64,000 bases of DNA, from contig DIYI01000018.1 in assembly GCA_002428965.1 (NCBI GenBank), forward strand, positions 62,001-126,000, written 5' to 3'. Each line of letters opens with the position of its first letter. The first letter of the stretch is position 1. The notes under the pieces are model-generated. The model was not told where the DNA came from. It did not search any database and was given only the letters and a program-made list of their open reading frames with translations. This document shows positions 1 through 8,412 of this stretch, piece after piece. The stretch comes from Jejuia sp. UBA6058. GTDB taxonomy: Bacteria; Bacteroidota; Bacteroidia; Flavobacteriales; Flavobacteriaceae. A program made the position numbers and the translations under genes.

Positions 1-558
1 ACCCTTAAAAACAAAACGAAAAAGACTATTCTTCTAGAGACTGCCCCAATTTCAAGGGTTGAAGGCACACCTCGAGAAATTAGTCTAGAATTGGTTACAA
101 AACCTATCGATCCTGCCACTTTTAAGAATGAAAAACAAAACCTTGGCGTATTGCTAGAAGGTGAATTTAAGTCGGCTTTCGCTAATTTGATAAAGCCGTT
201 AAACTTGGATAATGTAGTGGATAAAAGTGTGAATTCTAAAATGATTGTAATTGCTGATGGTGATGTGATCAAAAATGATGTGGTACGCAACCGTCCGCAA
301 GAATTAGGGTTTGATAGATGGACAGGAAAACTCTACGGTAACAAGGAATTCTTACTGAATGCTGTGAATTATCTTTTGGATGATAACGGACTTATAAACA
401 TTCGTAGCAAAGAAATTGAAGTTGCCTTCTTAAATCAGGAAAAAATTGCCAAAGAAAAAACGTTTTGGCAACTCTTAAATGTAGGATTACCAATAGTTTT
501 ACTTACCATTTTTGGTTTTGCTTTTAATTACTTCAGAAAGCGAAAATACGCTAGATAG
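1..558 (+). CDS. gldG: GldG, gliding motility ABC-type protein (C-terminal part)
   Basis: The reading frame is open from base 1, so the gene starts outside the window; about 185 C-terminal residues are visible. They match GldG, a membrane-anchored component thought to act with GldA and GldF in an ABC-type complex needed for flavobacterial gliding. Visible hallmarks are TPREISLELV near the start, MIVIADGDVIKNDVVRNRP in the middle, and a C-terminal transmembrane helix (LPIVLLTIFGFAFNYF) followed by a basic tail. A TTG at 91 is not the start, because the family-like sequence continues upstream of it. gldF would be expected just to the left. Recognition is confident, but nothing can be said about the missing N-terminal part. 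Confidence 0.9.
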   Translation, partial: TLKNKTKKTILLETAPISRVEGTPREISLELVTKPIDPATFKNEKQNLGVLLEGEFKSAFANLIKPLNLDNVVDKSVNSKMIVIADGDVIKNDVVRNRPQELGFDRWTGKLYGNKEFLLNAVNYLLDDNGLINIRSKEIEVAFLNQEKIAKEKTFWQLLNVGLPIVLLTIFGFAFNYFRKRKYAR

Positions 559-652
559 CTGTTAATAAGTTTGTTTCGATAAAACGCTACTTTGAGATAT
601 ATTTGTAGGTAACGATTTTCGAAATTTAAAGCGTTTATGATTTTGAAAAATT

Positions 653-773
653 CTGTCAATTCGAGTGGGTTTTACAATTGAAATGAGTAAAATTTGTATC
701 GAGAATAAGAATTTTGATCTGCAAAATAGTTCTCGATACTATTTTTCGGTCCTCAAAATCACTCGAACTGACA
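653..773. repeat. Nested imperfect inverted repeat (dispersed-repeat type)
   Basis: An outer pair of arms, CTGTCAATTCGAGTG (653-667) and CACTCGAACTGACA (760-773), encloses an inner pair, TATCGAGAA (697-705) and TTCTCGATA (730-738). Together they could fold into a long cruciform or RNA hairpin over about 120 bases. It lies in the 273-base gap between gldG and dnaN. From memory, similar TCGAGTG/TATCGAGAA elements are scattered through flavobacterial intergenic regions, so it is probably a dispersed repeat and not a dnaN-specific regulator. Confidence 0.6.
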
Positions 774-831
774 AGCGAAAATAGTTTCTTAATTAAAGCA
801 TACAACAGACTAAAAAAATAATAAGCAACGA

Positions 832-1950
832 ATGAAATTTATAGTATCAAGTACTTATTTGTTAAAACAATTACAAGTTTTAGGTGGTGTAATAAACAGT
901 TCTAACACCCTGCCTATTTTAGATAATTTCCTGTTTGAATTGGATAACACAAAACTAACAGTTTCTGCGAGTGATTTGGAGACTACTATGTCCTCTACCC
1001 TAGATGTAGAAAGCGATAGCGAAGGTAGTGTGGCAATTCCAGCGCGTCTTCTACTTGATACCTTAAAGACCTTTCCAGAGCAACCTTTAACCTTTGTTGT
1101 TGAAGATAATAACACAGTTGAAATTAGTTCTAACCATGGTAAATATGCTTTGGCTTATGCAAGTGGTGCTGAATTCCCAAAAGCAGTAGCTTTAGAAGAC
1201 CCAAGTACAACCGTAATTTTAGGAGACATTTTGGCAACCGCCATTAGTAAAACGATTTTCGCCGCAGGAAACGACGATTTACGTCCTGTAATGAGTGGTG
1301 TGTTTTTCCAGTTTTCTATGGAAGGCTTGACCTTTGTTGCTACGGATGCACATAAGTTGGTGAAATACACGAGAGAAGATGTCAATGCAAGTCAAGTAGC
1401 GGAGTTTATTATGCCTAAAAAACCTTTGAATTTATTGAAAGGGATTTTGGCAGGAAGTGAAGATGAAGTTACAATTGAGTATAACGACTCTAATGCGAAA
1501 TTCACTTTTGAAAACTCTGAATTGATTTGTCGTTTGATAGATGGAAAATATCCAAACTACGAAGCGGTAATACCAAAAGAGAATCCTAACAAATTAGCGA
1601 TTGACAGAACCCAGTTTTTAAACTCTGTACGTCGTGTTAGTATTTTCTCTAACAAGACTACACACCAAATTAGATTGAAGATTGCAGGAGCCGAGTTAAA
1701 TATTTCTGCGGAAGATGTAGATTACAGCAACAAAGCAGAAGAGCGATTGACCTGTGATTACCAAGGCGACGATATGCAAATTGGTTTTAATTCGCGTTTC
1801 CTAACTGAAATGTTGAACAATCTAGGTTCTGACGATGTAAGTTTAGAAATGAGTATGCCAAATCGTGCAGGTATTTTAACTCCAGTAGACGGATTGGATG
1901 ATGGTGAGCAAATTACCATGTTGGTAATGCCTGTAATGTTGAATAGTTAA
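832..1950 (+). CDS. dnaN: DNA polymerase III subunit beta (sliding clamp)
   Basis: A 372-residue protein of normal length for DnaN, the ring-shaped processivity clamp that tethers DNA polymerase III to DNA and recruits repair and replication partners. It has the three repeated clamp domains, roughly residues 1-120, 130-245 and 250-372. Typical segments are GGVINSSNTLPILDNF, SGVFFQFSMEGLTFVATDAH and the C-terminal LVMPVMLN tail. The ATG at 832 gives the canonical MKFIVSS start. It is a single gene, followed by a probable intrinsic terminator. dnaA is not adjacent here, as is common in Bacteroidota. Confidence 0.97.
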   Translation: MKFIVSSTYLLKQLQVLGGVINSSNTLPILDNFLFELDNTKLTVSASDLETTMSSTLDVESDSEGSVAIPARLLLDTLKTFPEQPLTFVVEDNNTVEISSNHGKYALAYASGAEFPKAVALEDPSTTVILGDILATAISKTIFAAGNDDLRPVMSGVFFQFSMEGLTFVATDAHKLVKYTREDVNASQVAEFIMPKKPLNLLKGILAGSEDEVTIEYNDSNAKFTFENSELICRLIDGKYPNYEAVIPKENPNKLAIDRTQFLNSVRRVSIFSNKTTHQIRLKIAGAELNISAEDVDYSNKAEERLTCDYQGDDMQIGFNSRFLTEMLNNLGSDDVSLEMSMPNRAGILTPVDGLDDGEQITMLVMPVMLNS

Positions 1951-1972
1951 TCCTAGACAAAAAAAAGACCTT

Positions 1973-2004
1973 TCATGCTGAACTTGATTCAGCATCTCAG
2001 CATC
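1973..2004. repeat. Short palindromic repeat
   Basis: TGCTGAA (1976-1982) and TTCAGCA (1988-1994) form a short hairpin, followed by a partial direct copy of AGCATCT. Related text (CTGAACTTGTTTC) recurs near 21878, which suggests a dispersed intergenic element. It could also act with the terminator that follows dnaN. Confidence 0.45.
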
Positions 2005-2018
2005 TAGATATAGTGAAG

Positions 2019-2052
2019 AAGCAGTAATCTATTTTTGGGTTGCTGCTTTTTT
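2019..2052 (+). terminator. Intrinsic terminator after dnaN
   Basis: AAGCAGTAA (2019-2027) pairs with TTGCTGCTT (2040-2048), with one U-G wobble and a 12-base loop. A T-run to 2052 follows. It sits about 70 bases past the dnaN stop. Confidence 0.6.
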
Positions 2053-2169
2053 AGTATTCAGAAAAGCAACTGTCTAATTATAGTTTCAAAAATCCCTTTC
2101 TTATTGAACTTGTTCAACTGTATTCTCATTTTTATTTAAGTATTTTAGGTTTCACTAAACTAAATAGAG

Positions 2170-3270
2170 ATGATACAATATGTTTTACGCCATTGGCCAT
2201 ACACTTTTGTGCTTTTGTGCTTACTTATCTTAGGATTACCAACTAATTTAACCGCGCAGGATACAGATACTTACAATTTAACGGCCGCTATGCAACCTGT
2301 GGCTGAAGACAATAAATTTTACGATACCGAATATTTTAATTGGGGATCGACCATTATTAAGGAAGATGATGGAACATACCATTTGTTTTACGACCAGATG
2401 CCTAGGAAACATGGTTTTTATTCTTGGTTGACGGATGGTATTTTATCCAGAGCTGTTTCTGATAGCCCTACAGGACCTTGGACCAAAGTGCAAGAGGTGC
2501 TAAAGGCACGTGGTGGCGACTTTTGGGATCAATACACGGTGCATTGTAGTAAGGCGTACAAATTTGATGGTAAATATTATATCTACTACATGTCTACCAA
2601 TTCCGGTAATATGAAGTTAACGCCAGAGCAACTGGAGGAAGTAAGGCGTACTGGCTGGAAACCTGGTAATTTACGAAATAAGCTACGCTTAAATCAGCGT
2701 ATTGGTGTGGCTGTTGCAGATAATATTGAAGGCCCTTGGAAACGTTTTCCTAGACCTGTTTTTGAACCCCAATTGCCTATTGCAAATCAGTCTAACAACG
2801 TAACGGTTACCAAACGCCCCGAAGGTGGTTATTTGATGATTATTCGCGGGGACCAACCTGACCAACCTTGGGATGATATTGTAAGGATGCAAGCGGTTCT
2901 CTTGGCTGATAATCCACTAGGGCCTTGGAAAATACAAGAGAAACCTGTGGTTATCAATTACAACTCCGAAGATCCTGAAGTTTGGTATGATACGGAACGT
3001 AAACGTTATTACAATTTGTATCATGCCTTTGGTTATATGGGTATGATTACCTCTAGCGATGGTTTAAATTGGGAGCGTGCCAAACACTATAAAGTTGCGG
3101 ATAAAGAATATTTAACTACTGATGGGAAAGTTGTTCCTGTACACCGTTACGAGCGTATGGGGATTTATATGGAAAATGGCAAACCTTTGGTAATGACAGG
3201 TGGAATTTTAACAAAAATAGACGGTGTGATTGATACGTATTCGTTGTGTATTCCATTAAAACAGGATTAG
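2170..3270 (+). CDS. Secreted five-bladed beta-propeller glycoside hydrolase-like protein (GH43/32 type)
   Basis: A 366-residue protein with an N-terminal signal peptide (hydrophobic stretch about residues 12-28, cleavage near LTAQ). The rest carries the blade-like repeats of GH32/43-type propellers: DGTYHLFYDQMPRK, DGKYYIYYMSTNSG, two SPTGPWTK/NPLGPWKI-type segments, and EDPEVWYDTERKRYYNLY. Acidic residues in DDGTYH, SEDPEVW and similar positions could be catalytic, but I cannot place the triad with certainty. Such enzymes attack polysaccharide side chains or oligosaccharides outside the cytoplasm. The stop is 10 bases before the next ATG, so it is probably co-transcribed with the membrane acyltransferase. 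The exact GH family and substrate are unknown. Confidence 0.7.
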   Translation: MIQYVLRHWPYTFVLLCLLILGLPTNLTAQDTDTYNLTAAMQPVAEDNKFYDTEYFNWGSTIIKEDDGTYHLFYDQMPRKHGFYSWLTDGILSRAVSDSPTGPWTKVQEVLKARGGDFWDQYTVHCSKAYKFDGKYYIYYMSTNSGNMKLTPEQLEEVRRTGWKPGNLRNKLRLNQRIGVAVADNIEGPWKRFPRPVFEPQLPIANQSNNVTVTKRPEGGYLMIIRGDQPDQPWDDIVRMQAVLLADNPLGPWKIQEKPVVINYNSEDPEVWYDTERKRYYNLYHAFGYMGMITSSDGLNWERAKHYKVADKEYLTTDGKVVPVHRYERMGIYMENGKPLVMTGGILTKIDGVIDTYSLCIPLKQD

Positions 3271-3280
3271 TTTAGGCTAA

Positions 3281-4429
3281 ATGAGTTTGGAAAAAGCATC
3301 AACTAAGGCTACTTCGGTTAACTACATTCCTTCGCTTACACCATTACGAGGGATTGCGGCGTTATTTGTTGTTTTGTTTCACTACGACATTTGGTTGATG
3401 TTGCGAAAATTTCCACGTTTAATTGCTTTGGAAGATTCGCTTATCATCAACCAAGGTTATTTATGGGTGGATTTCTTCTTTATTCTTAGTGGGTTTATCA
3501 TTTGTCACGTTTATGGTAAAGCTTTAGAGCGCAGTAATAAAGGGACTATTAAGAAATACCTATGGGCTAGATTTACACGTCTATATCCTTTGCATGTATT
3601 TATCATGCTTCTTTTTGTGGTTCAAACCTTAGTCTTGTTTTGGTTGTTCCCAGAATATGCCGCAAAAAAATGGGAATGGGCTAGAACAGTTCCAGATTTC
3701 TTTATTCAACTATTTTTTTTGCAAACGAGTGGTATTCTTGATAAGCCTGTTTGGAATGTTGGTGCATGGTCTATTGCTGCAGAATGGTGGACCTATATTT
3801 TGGCTATTGCACTCATTCCGTTTTTAAATAAAGGTAAACGAGTACTATCAATTGCTTTTGTGGTACTAGCTATAGTTGGTTATGTTTTGATTGTTCTTCA
3901 AAACCCTAAATTAATCCTTGATGAATTTTATGGATTAGGCACACTCCGCTGTATTTTTGGGTTTACCATTGGTATTGTGGTTTATCAAGCGTATAAAACT
4001 TTAATAACCAAGAACACGGTATGGAGCAAGGATTGGTTGTTTTTTCTCATGCTATTATGTGCATTAACGGTCTTGCATTTTGGTGTTTTTGATGTGCTTA
4101 TTATTCCATGTTTCTCTTTGGTATTACTATGTGCTGCTTTAAATAAAGGTTTACCTTCCAAAGTATTAAACACAAAGCCTTTACTTTTTATTGGCAATAT
4201 TTCATATTCGATATATTTGATCCATCTTTTATGGATATATACTTGGATTATGTGGTTGGATGTCTACTTTATTCCTGAAAATCCTGGTGTTATGCCAACT
4301 GTTTTTGACCGATTATTTTGGTTGGCTATACTTTTAGCATTAATTATTGGTTCTTCTTATCTGACCTATAAATATGTTGAAATCCCAGCTCAAAAATGGT
4401 TTAGACATTGGAAAAGATTTCAACAGTGA
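3281..4429 (+). CDS. Acyltransferase family 3 (OafA/YrhL-like) membrane protein
   Basis: A 382-residue polytopic protein of the acyltransferase 3 family, which transfers acyl (often acetyl) groups to extracytoplasmic sugars or lipids. The family signature is near the N-terminus: SLTPLRGIAALFVVLFHYDI, with the conserved R, G and H, then WVDFFFILSGFIICHVYG. About ten hydrophobic helices follow. ARFTRLYPLHVF and SIAAEWWTYILA are typical internal motifs. It lies 10 bases after the propeller glycosidase-like gene, which suggests a shared carbohydrate-related role, but no substrate can be read from the sequence. Confidence 0.9.
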   Translation: MSLEKASTKATSVNYIPSLTPLRGIAALFVVLFHYDIWLMLRKFPRLIALEDSLIINQGYLWVDFFFILSGFIICHVYGKALERSNKGTIKKYLWARFTRLYPLHVFIMLLFVVQTLVLFWLFPEYAAKKWEWARTVPDFFIQLFFLQTSGILDKPVWNVGAWSIAAEWWTYILAIALIPFLNKGKRVLSIAFVVLAIVGYVLIVLQNPKLILDEFYGLGTLRCIFGFTIGIVVYQAYKTLITKNTVWSKDWLFFLMLLCALTVLHFGVFDVLIIPCFSLVLLCAALNKGLPSKVLNTKPLLFIGNISYSIYLIHLLWIYTWIMWLDVYFIPENPGVMPTVFDRLFWLAILLALIIGSSYLTYKYVEIPAQKWFRHWKRFQQ

Positions 4430-4633
4430 ATTATTTTATTCACAAATTACCTATTCGACATAACAATATAGGGCTAAAGCCTAATCATTCTTATTGCTCG
4501 GTAACACCTAACCCAAACAATAGAACTAATAAGGTTTCGTTTTTATCTTATAACCTTATGGATGTGTTGGTGATTCCATTTAAAACAATGTCAATATCCG
4601 TAATTTTATATCTTGAAAATAAGGAATTATCAA

Positions 4634-5746
4634 ATGGATAACATTTTGTTACTACTTTTCGCCCTTTTAACGTCCTCTTGTGATAAGGCAGAAGTAACAA
4701 CTGAAACAATGGCCGAAGTATTATACACGTTTCCCGAAGAAAGCGAATTACATGAAGGTACTTGGTTGCAATGGCCACATCAATACCAATATGGCCTAAA
4801 GTTTAGAAATGATCTAGACCCAACTTGGGTGGCAATGACCAAAGAGCTGGTTACGAGTGAAAATGTGCATATTATTGCCTATAACCAAAGCGAAAAGCAA
4901 AGAATTATTGGTTTGTTAAACGCACAAGCCATTGATTTGACGAATGTAGATTTTAAAGTTTATAAAACGGATGATTTTTGGGTGCGCGATAATGGGCCAA
5001 TTTATGTGTATGACCGAGAAGGGAACTTGGTAATTCAAGATTGGGGTTTTAATGGCTGGGGCAATAAAGCGAATTATGAAAATTGTAACACCATTCCATC
5101 GAAAATCGCTCAAGACCAGAATAGAACAGTTGTGAACCTAAACAATATTATGATTAATGAAGGTGGCAGTGTAGAACTAGATGGCAACGGTACTTTAATG
5201 GCCTGCAAAAGCTCTATTTTAAATACAAATCGTAATCCAGGAATGACACAAACCGAAGCTGAACAAATTTTCGCAACATATTTGGGTGCTACTAATTTTG
5301 TTTGGTTGGAAGGACAAGCAGGACTTGAAATAACAGATCAACATATTGATGGTTTTGCAAGATTTGGAAATGCTAACACCATTGTTACCATGAATACCAC
5401 TGATTTATTAGCTTATGATGTGTTGCAATCTGATATTGACAAGCTATATAGCGCTAAAAATATTGATTGTGTTGCTTACAACTTCTTGAAGCTACCTTTA
5501 ACCCAAAATAACGTGATGACAATTTATGGGGAGAAATTAGGTTATAAAGGCTCCTATTGCAACTATTATATTGCCAATACAAAAGTTCTTGTGCCGACTT
5601 ATAAAGACCCTAATGATACAGTGGCACTTGAATTATTACAAACACTTTACCCAAATAGAAAAGTTGTTGGTATAGATTTTAGAAATGTTTATGCCAATGG
5701 TGGCATGACGCATTGTGTTACACAGCAACAGCCCGCGGAAAATTAA
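4634..5746 (+). CDS. Agmatine deiminase/peptidyl-arginine deiminase family lipoprotein
   Basis: A 370-residue member of the Porphyromonas-type arginine/agmatine deiminase family (guanidino-group hydrolases). Family motifs are WVRDNGPIYV (about residue 115), INEGGSVELDGNGT, the His-Asp pair in DQHIDGFARF, and the C-terminal GGMTHCVTQQQP containing the catalytic cysteine. The start at ATG 4634 has an upstream AAGGA at about the right distance. It gives a lipoprotein-like leader, LLLLFALLTSSC, with Cys at residue 16; a TTG at 4613 would only add seven residues. The lipobox predicts an exported, membrane-anchored enzyme, whereas classical agmatine deiminases are cytosolic. No N-carbamoylputrescine amidase or polyamine gene is adjacent. 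Substrate (agmatine, free arginine or protein arginine) is open. Confidence 0.88.
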   Translation: MDNILLLLFALLTSSCDKAEVTTETMAEVLYTFPEESELHEGTWLQWPHQYQYGLKFRNDLDPTWVAMTKELVTSENVHIIAYNQSEKQRIIGLLNAQAIDLTNVDFKVYKTDDFWVRDNGPIYVYDREGNLVIQDWGFNGWGNKANYENCNTIPSKIAQDQNRTVVNLNNIMINEGGSVELDGNGTLMACKSSILNTNRNPGMTQTEAEQIFATYLGATNFVWLEGQAGLEITDQHIDGFARFGNANTIVTMNTTDLLAYDVLQSDIDKLYSAKNIDCVAYNFLKLPLTQNNVMTIYGEKLGYKGSYCNYYIANTKVLVPTYKDPNDTVALELLQTLYPNRKVVGIDFRNVYANGGMTHCVTQQQPAEN

Positions 5747-5767
5747 GCTCTCTTTTCTTTTATATAG

Positions 5768-6211
5768 CTATTCTTCTACCCTTTTAGCTGTAATTGTGTG
5801 TACTTCAGGAAAATTATCAGCATCTTCATATCGCAATACATAGGAAAACTCATTAGCATTTAAGGTTTCAATGGTGTATTCAAACCTAATATCACCTTGC
5901 GCTGAGTTTAGGAACACTTTATTGCCTATAACTTCGTAAATACCTGTGCCACCTGTTGGTGCACAAAGTCCTTTTTCTCCCAATATAATACCATAAAAAC
6001 CATCATCTCCATAGGTGTAGCTAACATCTATACGACAAGCCTCTTGCGTTTCTACACCATCTATAAGAACCTTAGAATGTTCCCATTTACCTAATATAAG
6101 TTCTGCGTAATTGCCAGTGTCTTGCATGTCCTGATTACCGTCATCACTAGTACCACAACTAAAGTTAAATAATACTGTTAAGGCTACAAAAGCGAATTTA
6201 AATGTTTTCAT
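5768..6211 (-). CDS. Lipocalin-like lipoprotein
   Basis: A 147-residue exported lipoprotein. The start chosen is the ATG at 6211, because MKTFKFAFVALTVLFNFSC makes a clean lipoprotein signal; an in-frame ATG at 6247 would add 12 polar residues in front. After an acidic linker (GTSDDGNQDMQD) comes ELILGKWEHSKVLIDG, the opening typical of Bacteroidota lipocalin-like domains, then beta-rich sequence ending in HTITAKRVEE. Such proteins usually lack an assigned ligand. It converges with the deiminase gene (21-base gap) and has no operon partner. Confidence 0.7.
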   Translation of the reverse strand: MKTFKFAFVALTVLFNFSCGTSDDGNQDMQDTGNYAELILGKWEHSKVLIDGVETQEACRIDVSYTYGDDGFYGIILGEKGLCAPTGGTGIYEVIGNKVFLNSAQGDIRFEYTIETLNANEFSYVLRYEDADNFPEVHTITAKRVEE

Positions 6212-6300
6212 GTTGTTTGAGTTTTTTGGTTGTTTTTTAGTAATCATCGAGATACTTAAAAAATGTCATCATTTTATTTAAAAAACTTCGTAAGTAGCCG

Positions 6301-6388
6301 TTCCTACGTTAAGGATTGCAGTGGCATCCTTTTTCGAGTTACGAGAAAAAGATATAGCGGAAAGCCTGACCCGATAACGTAACTCCCA
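6301..6388. repeat. REP-like dispersed palindromic element, copy A
   Basis: On the minus strand this reads GTTACGTTATCGGGTCAGGC, then CTTTCCGCTATATC, an internal hairpin around TTTTTCTCG/CGAAAAAGG, and GCAATCCTTAACGTAGG. The same ordered elements (a GGTCGGGCTT-like part, a variable hairpin and an AATCCCTAACG-like part) appear at 50887-50976 and in pieces at 15474-15620. It sits between a lipoprotein gene and a terminator and contains no gene. Confidence 0.7.
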
Positions 6389-6393
6389 AAATG

Positions 6394-6424
6394 AAAAACG
6401 CTCACCTTAATAGTGAGCGTTTTT
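6394..6424 (-). terminator. Intrinsic terminator downstream of the DUF4412 gene
   Basis: AAAAACGCTCAC (6394-6405) and GTGAGCGTTTTT (6413-6424) form a 12-bp stem with a 7-base loop, flanked by T/A tracts on both sides. It lies about 40 bases beyond the stop of the minus-strand gene ending at 6463. It could also work on the plus strand. Confidence 0.75.
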
Positions 6425-6462
6425 ATTTTCATTCCAGTGGAATTGAGTTTCGGATCAATAAT

Positions 6463-7389
6463 TTAATACCCTCCCATCATACTTCTTCTTTTATACCCCG
6501 CAGGCGGTTCAAAATCTGCTGGGTCAAGAGTTCTACGGCTAGAACTTTTAAGCGCAGATTCGCTTTCAAATGAACCTGTATCTTCACTAAATTCACGAGT
6601 TACCACAGGAAAACCATTTTCAAAATTCATTTCTTCAAATAAGTCTTTACCTTCAGGAAAGTCGCCAGCTCCAAATTTATCCTTTATATTTTCAAAAAAA
6701 TTATTCATGGCATTAAAGGCGCCTTTTGCTTCACCTCCACCATCAATATTCTTCCAGTCGGTAGTCCAGATTTCTCGAGTTTTGATACCATTTAAATGTA
6801 CTTCATATTTTACACAGGGATACCCCATTTTTGTACTCTTCTCATTAGTTTTGGTTAATTTAGGCTTTGTTATTGGTGGTGTCATACCTGGTATTTTAAC
6901 ACCATTTTCTTTCTGCATTTTCTCAATCATATCCCTTTGTTCCTTAGGCAAGTTTTTTAGAGCTTCTTGCATCATGCCTTTAGATTGATCAATCTTTCCT
7001 AGCATAGATTCCACGAAAGCATCGTCCATGACGTAGTAACTTTTAGTATCATCATCTGTTATAACTACTTCGCCATTTTTACCCCTATTGCCTCTAAATA
7101 TCATTTGTCCTTTGCCCTTACCATCACGATCTGGCAAAATTTCCATTTTTAAATTCTTTCCTTCAACGGAGGCCAGAAAAGATTCTACTTTAGGAGGTGA
7201 TTGTTCGTGATCTGTCACTTCAATTTCAAATACCACTCCTGGCATTAATTCTGAATTAGAACTGGTTTTTATTCCAGGGATAAACCCAGATAAACTCCAT
7301 AAAAAAATAATTGCCACAAAAAGTACTGGCATTTTAATTGACTGATGACCTAAAAGTAATTTTAAGTTTGTGTTTTTAATTGTTTTCAT
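6463..7389 (-). CDS. Exported DUF4412 domain protein
   Basis: A 308-residue protein using the ATG at 7389 (MKTIKNTNLKLL). The frame extends 51 codons further upstream, but that part looks like translated AT-rich spacer. A signal or anchor helix lies at about residues 19-35 (MPVLFVAIIFLWSLSGF). The mature part resembles DUF4412 proteins: VVFEIEVTDHEQ, GQMIFRGNRG, DDDTKSYYVMDD, then CVKYEVHLNGIKTREIWTTD, where the family has a conserved Lys/Tyr-rich strand. The C-terminus is low-complexity and basic (RRSMMGGY). DUF4412 proteins are extracytoplasmic with no known activity. It appears to be transcribed alone and is terminated at 6394-6424. Confidence 0.75.
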   Translation of the reverse strand: MKTIKNTNLKLLLGHQSIKMPVLFVAIIFLWSLSGFIPGIKTSSNSELMPGVVFEIEVTDHEQSPPKVESFLASVEGKNLKMEILPDRDGKGKGQMIFRGNRGKNGEVVITDDDTKSYYVMDDAFVESMLGKIDQSKGMMQEALKNLPKEQRDMIEKMQKENGVKIPGMTPPITKPKLTKTNEKSTKMGYPCVKYEVHLNGIKTREIWTTDWKNIDGGGEAKGAFNAMNNFFENIKDKFGAGDFPEGKDLFEEMNFENGFPVVTREFSEDTGSFESESALKSSSRRTLDPADFEPPAGYKRRSMMGGY

Positions 7390-7665
7390 GATTAATAGCT
7401 GTAATGATTTCATTTTCAGTAAGATAATAAAAAATAGTATTGAGTAAGCTAATTGTACAAGTATTTTATTAACGATGATTAGTTGTTTTAGATATATTTC
7501 TAAATTATTCCGAAATTGATGATTAACGATAATCAAAAACATTTAATAAAGATGAATAGAGAAGTAAAATGCGCTGAAGGTAGAATACTTTCACTACGAT
7601 CCGCCTGGGCGAAATGCTCGACCTACAAATAAAGGGTGAGTAGCGAAATTTTATTGTTATACCAG

Positions 7666-8412
7666 TTATTCAACAGGTGTAACTTTTTTTGCTTTTTTAT
7701 ACAAAGGAATACGATAGGAAATAGTATACCCATACCCCACTCCTATTCTAGTACTATCATAGGTTTTATTGAAACCGGGGATGTAAATATTTTCGAAATT
7801 ATCTGGTTCTGTTTCAGAAATTAAAACTTTAAGCTGTGCATTTAAACCAAAATATAAATTAGTAAAAAACTCCGCTTTTATTCCTAAAATAAGCTCTAAC
7901 CAAATAGCTGTTAGTCCGTCTTTTTTAATAGATTCTGTTAGGGTCTTTTGTGGTTCCCAATATTGATTAGTAGTGTAAATTGTATACTCGTTTATTGAGT
8001 GATTAAACGAACTAAAACCAACGCGTGGACCAAAAAATACCATGTTGTCCATATCTAGCCAATTTTCATATAAATTATAATCTATACCAGCTTTAAAGTA
8101 ACTTCCTTTTGTAGTGGTGTTTAAAAAATCTGTAGTAACTATGCGCTCTTCATTACCCAGTTCTCCAGCGACATACAATTTTTTGGTTAAACGATAGTCT
8201 GCAATCAACTCAATACCAGTGTAATTGTCATCTATAAAACTTCTAATAAGCTTTCCTGTATCTGCACCAACACGCAAACCATATTTCAATTTAACTGTAG
8301 TGGTGTCGTTAACTATATTCGGTATAGTGTCATTTTGAGAATGTAATGGAGCACAAACCAAAATGGTTATTCCAAGGCTAATGAAATAATTTAAAATGCG
8401 CTTCTGCTTCAT
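7666..8412 (-). CDS. DUF6048 family outer-membrane-like protein
   Basis: A 248-residue protein with a signal peptide (ISLGITILVCAPLHSQ). The mature part alternates hydrophobic and polar residues like an outer-membrane beta-barrel: LKYGLRVGADTGKLIRSF, YTGIELIADYRLTKKLYVAGE, YFKAGIDYNLYENW, FFGPRVGFSSF, ending YGYTISYRIPLYKK. It is the last gene of the rlmD operon and overlaps the DUF6452 gene by 35 bases, so the two are probably translationally coupled. This pair recurs behind rlmD in many Flavobacteriaceae (recalled, not checked). Its function is unknown. Confidence 0.75.
   Translation of the reverse strand: MKQKRILNYFISLGITILVCAPLHSQNDTIPNIVNDTTTVKLKYGLRVGADTGKLIRSFIDDNYTGIELIADYRLTKKLYVAGELGNEERIVTTDFLNTTTKGSYFKAGIDYNLYENWLDMDNMVFFGPRVGFSSFNHSINEYTIYTTNQYWEPQKTLTESIKKDGLTAIWLELILGIKAEFFTNLYFGLNAQLKVLISETEPDNFENIYIPGFNKTYDSTRIGVGYGYTISYRIPLYKKAKKVTPVE

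Noticed and set aside
4408..4641. A 77-codon reading frame overlapping the acyltransferase end
   Set aside because: It begins inside the acyltransferase gene in another frame, has no family-like sequence, and runs through AT-rich spacer into the deiminase leader.
6391..6573. A plus-strand 60-codon frame
   Set aside because: It covers a terminator hairpin and is antisense to the DUF4412 gene.
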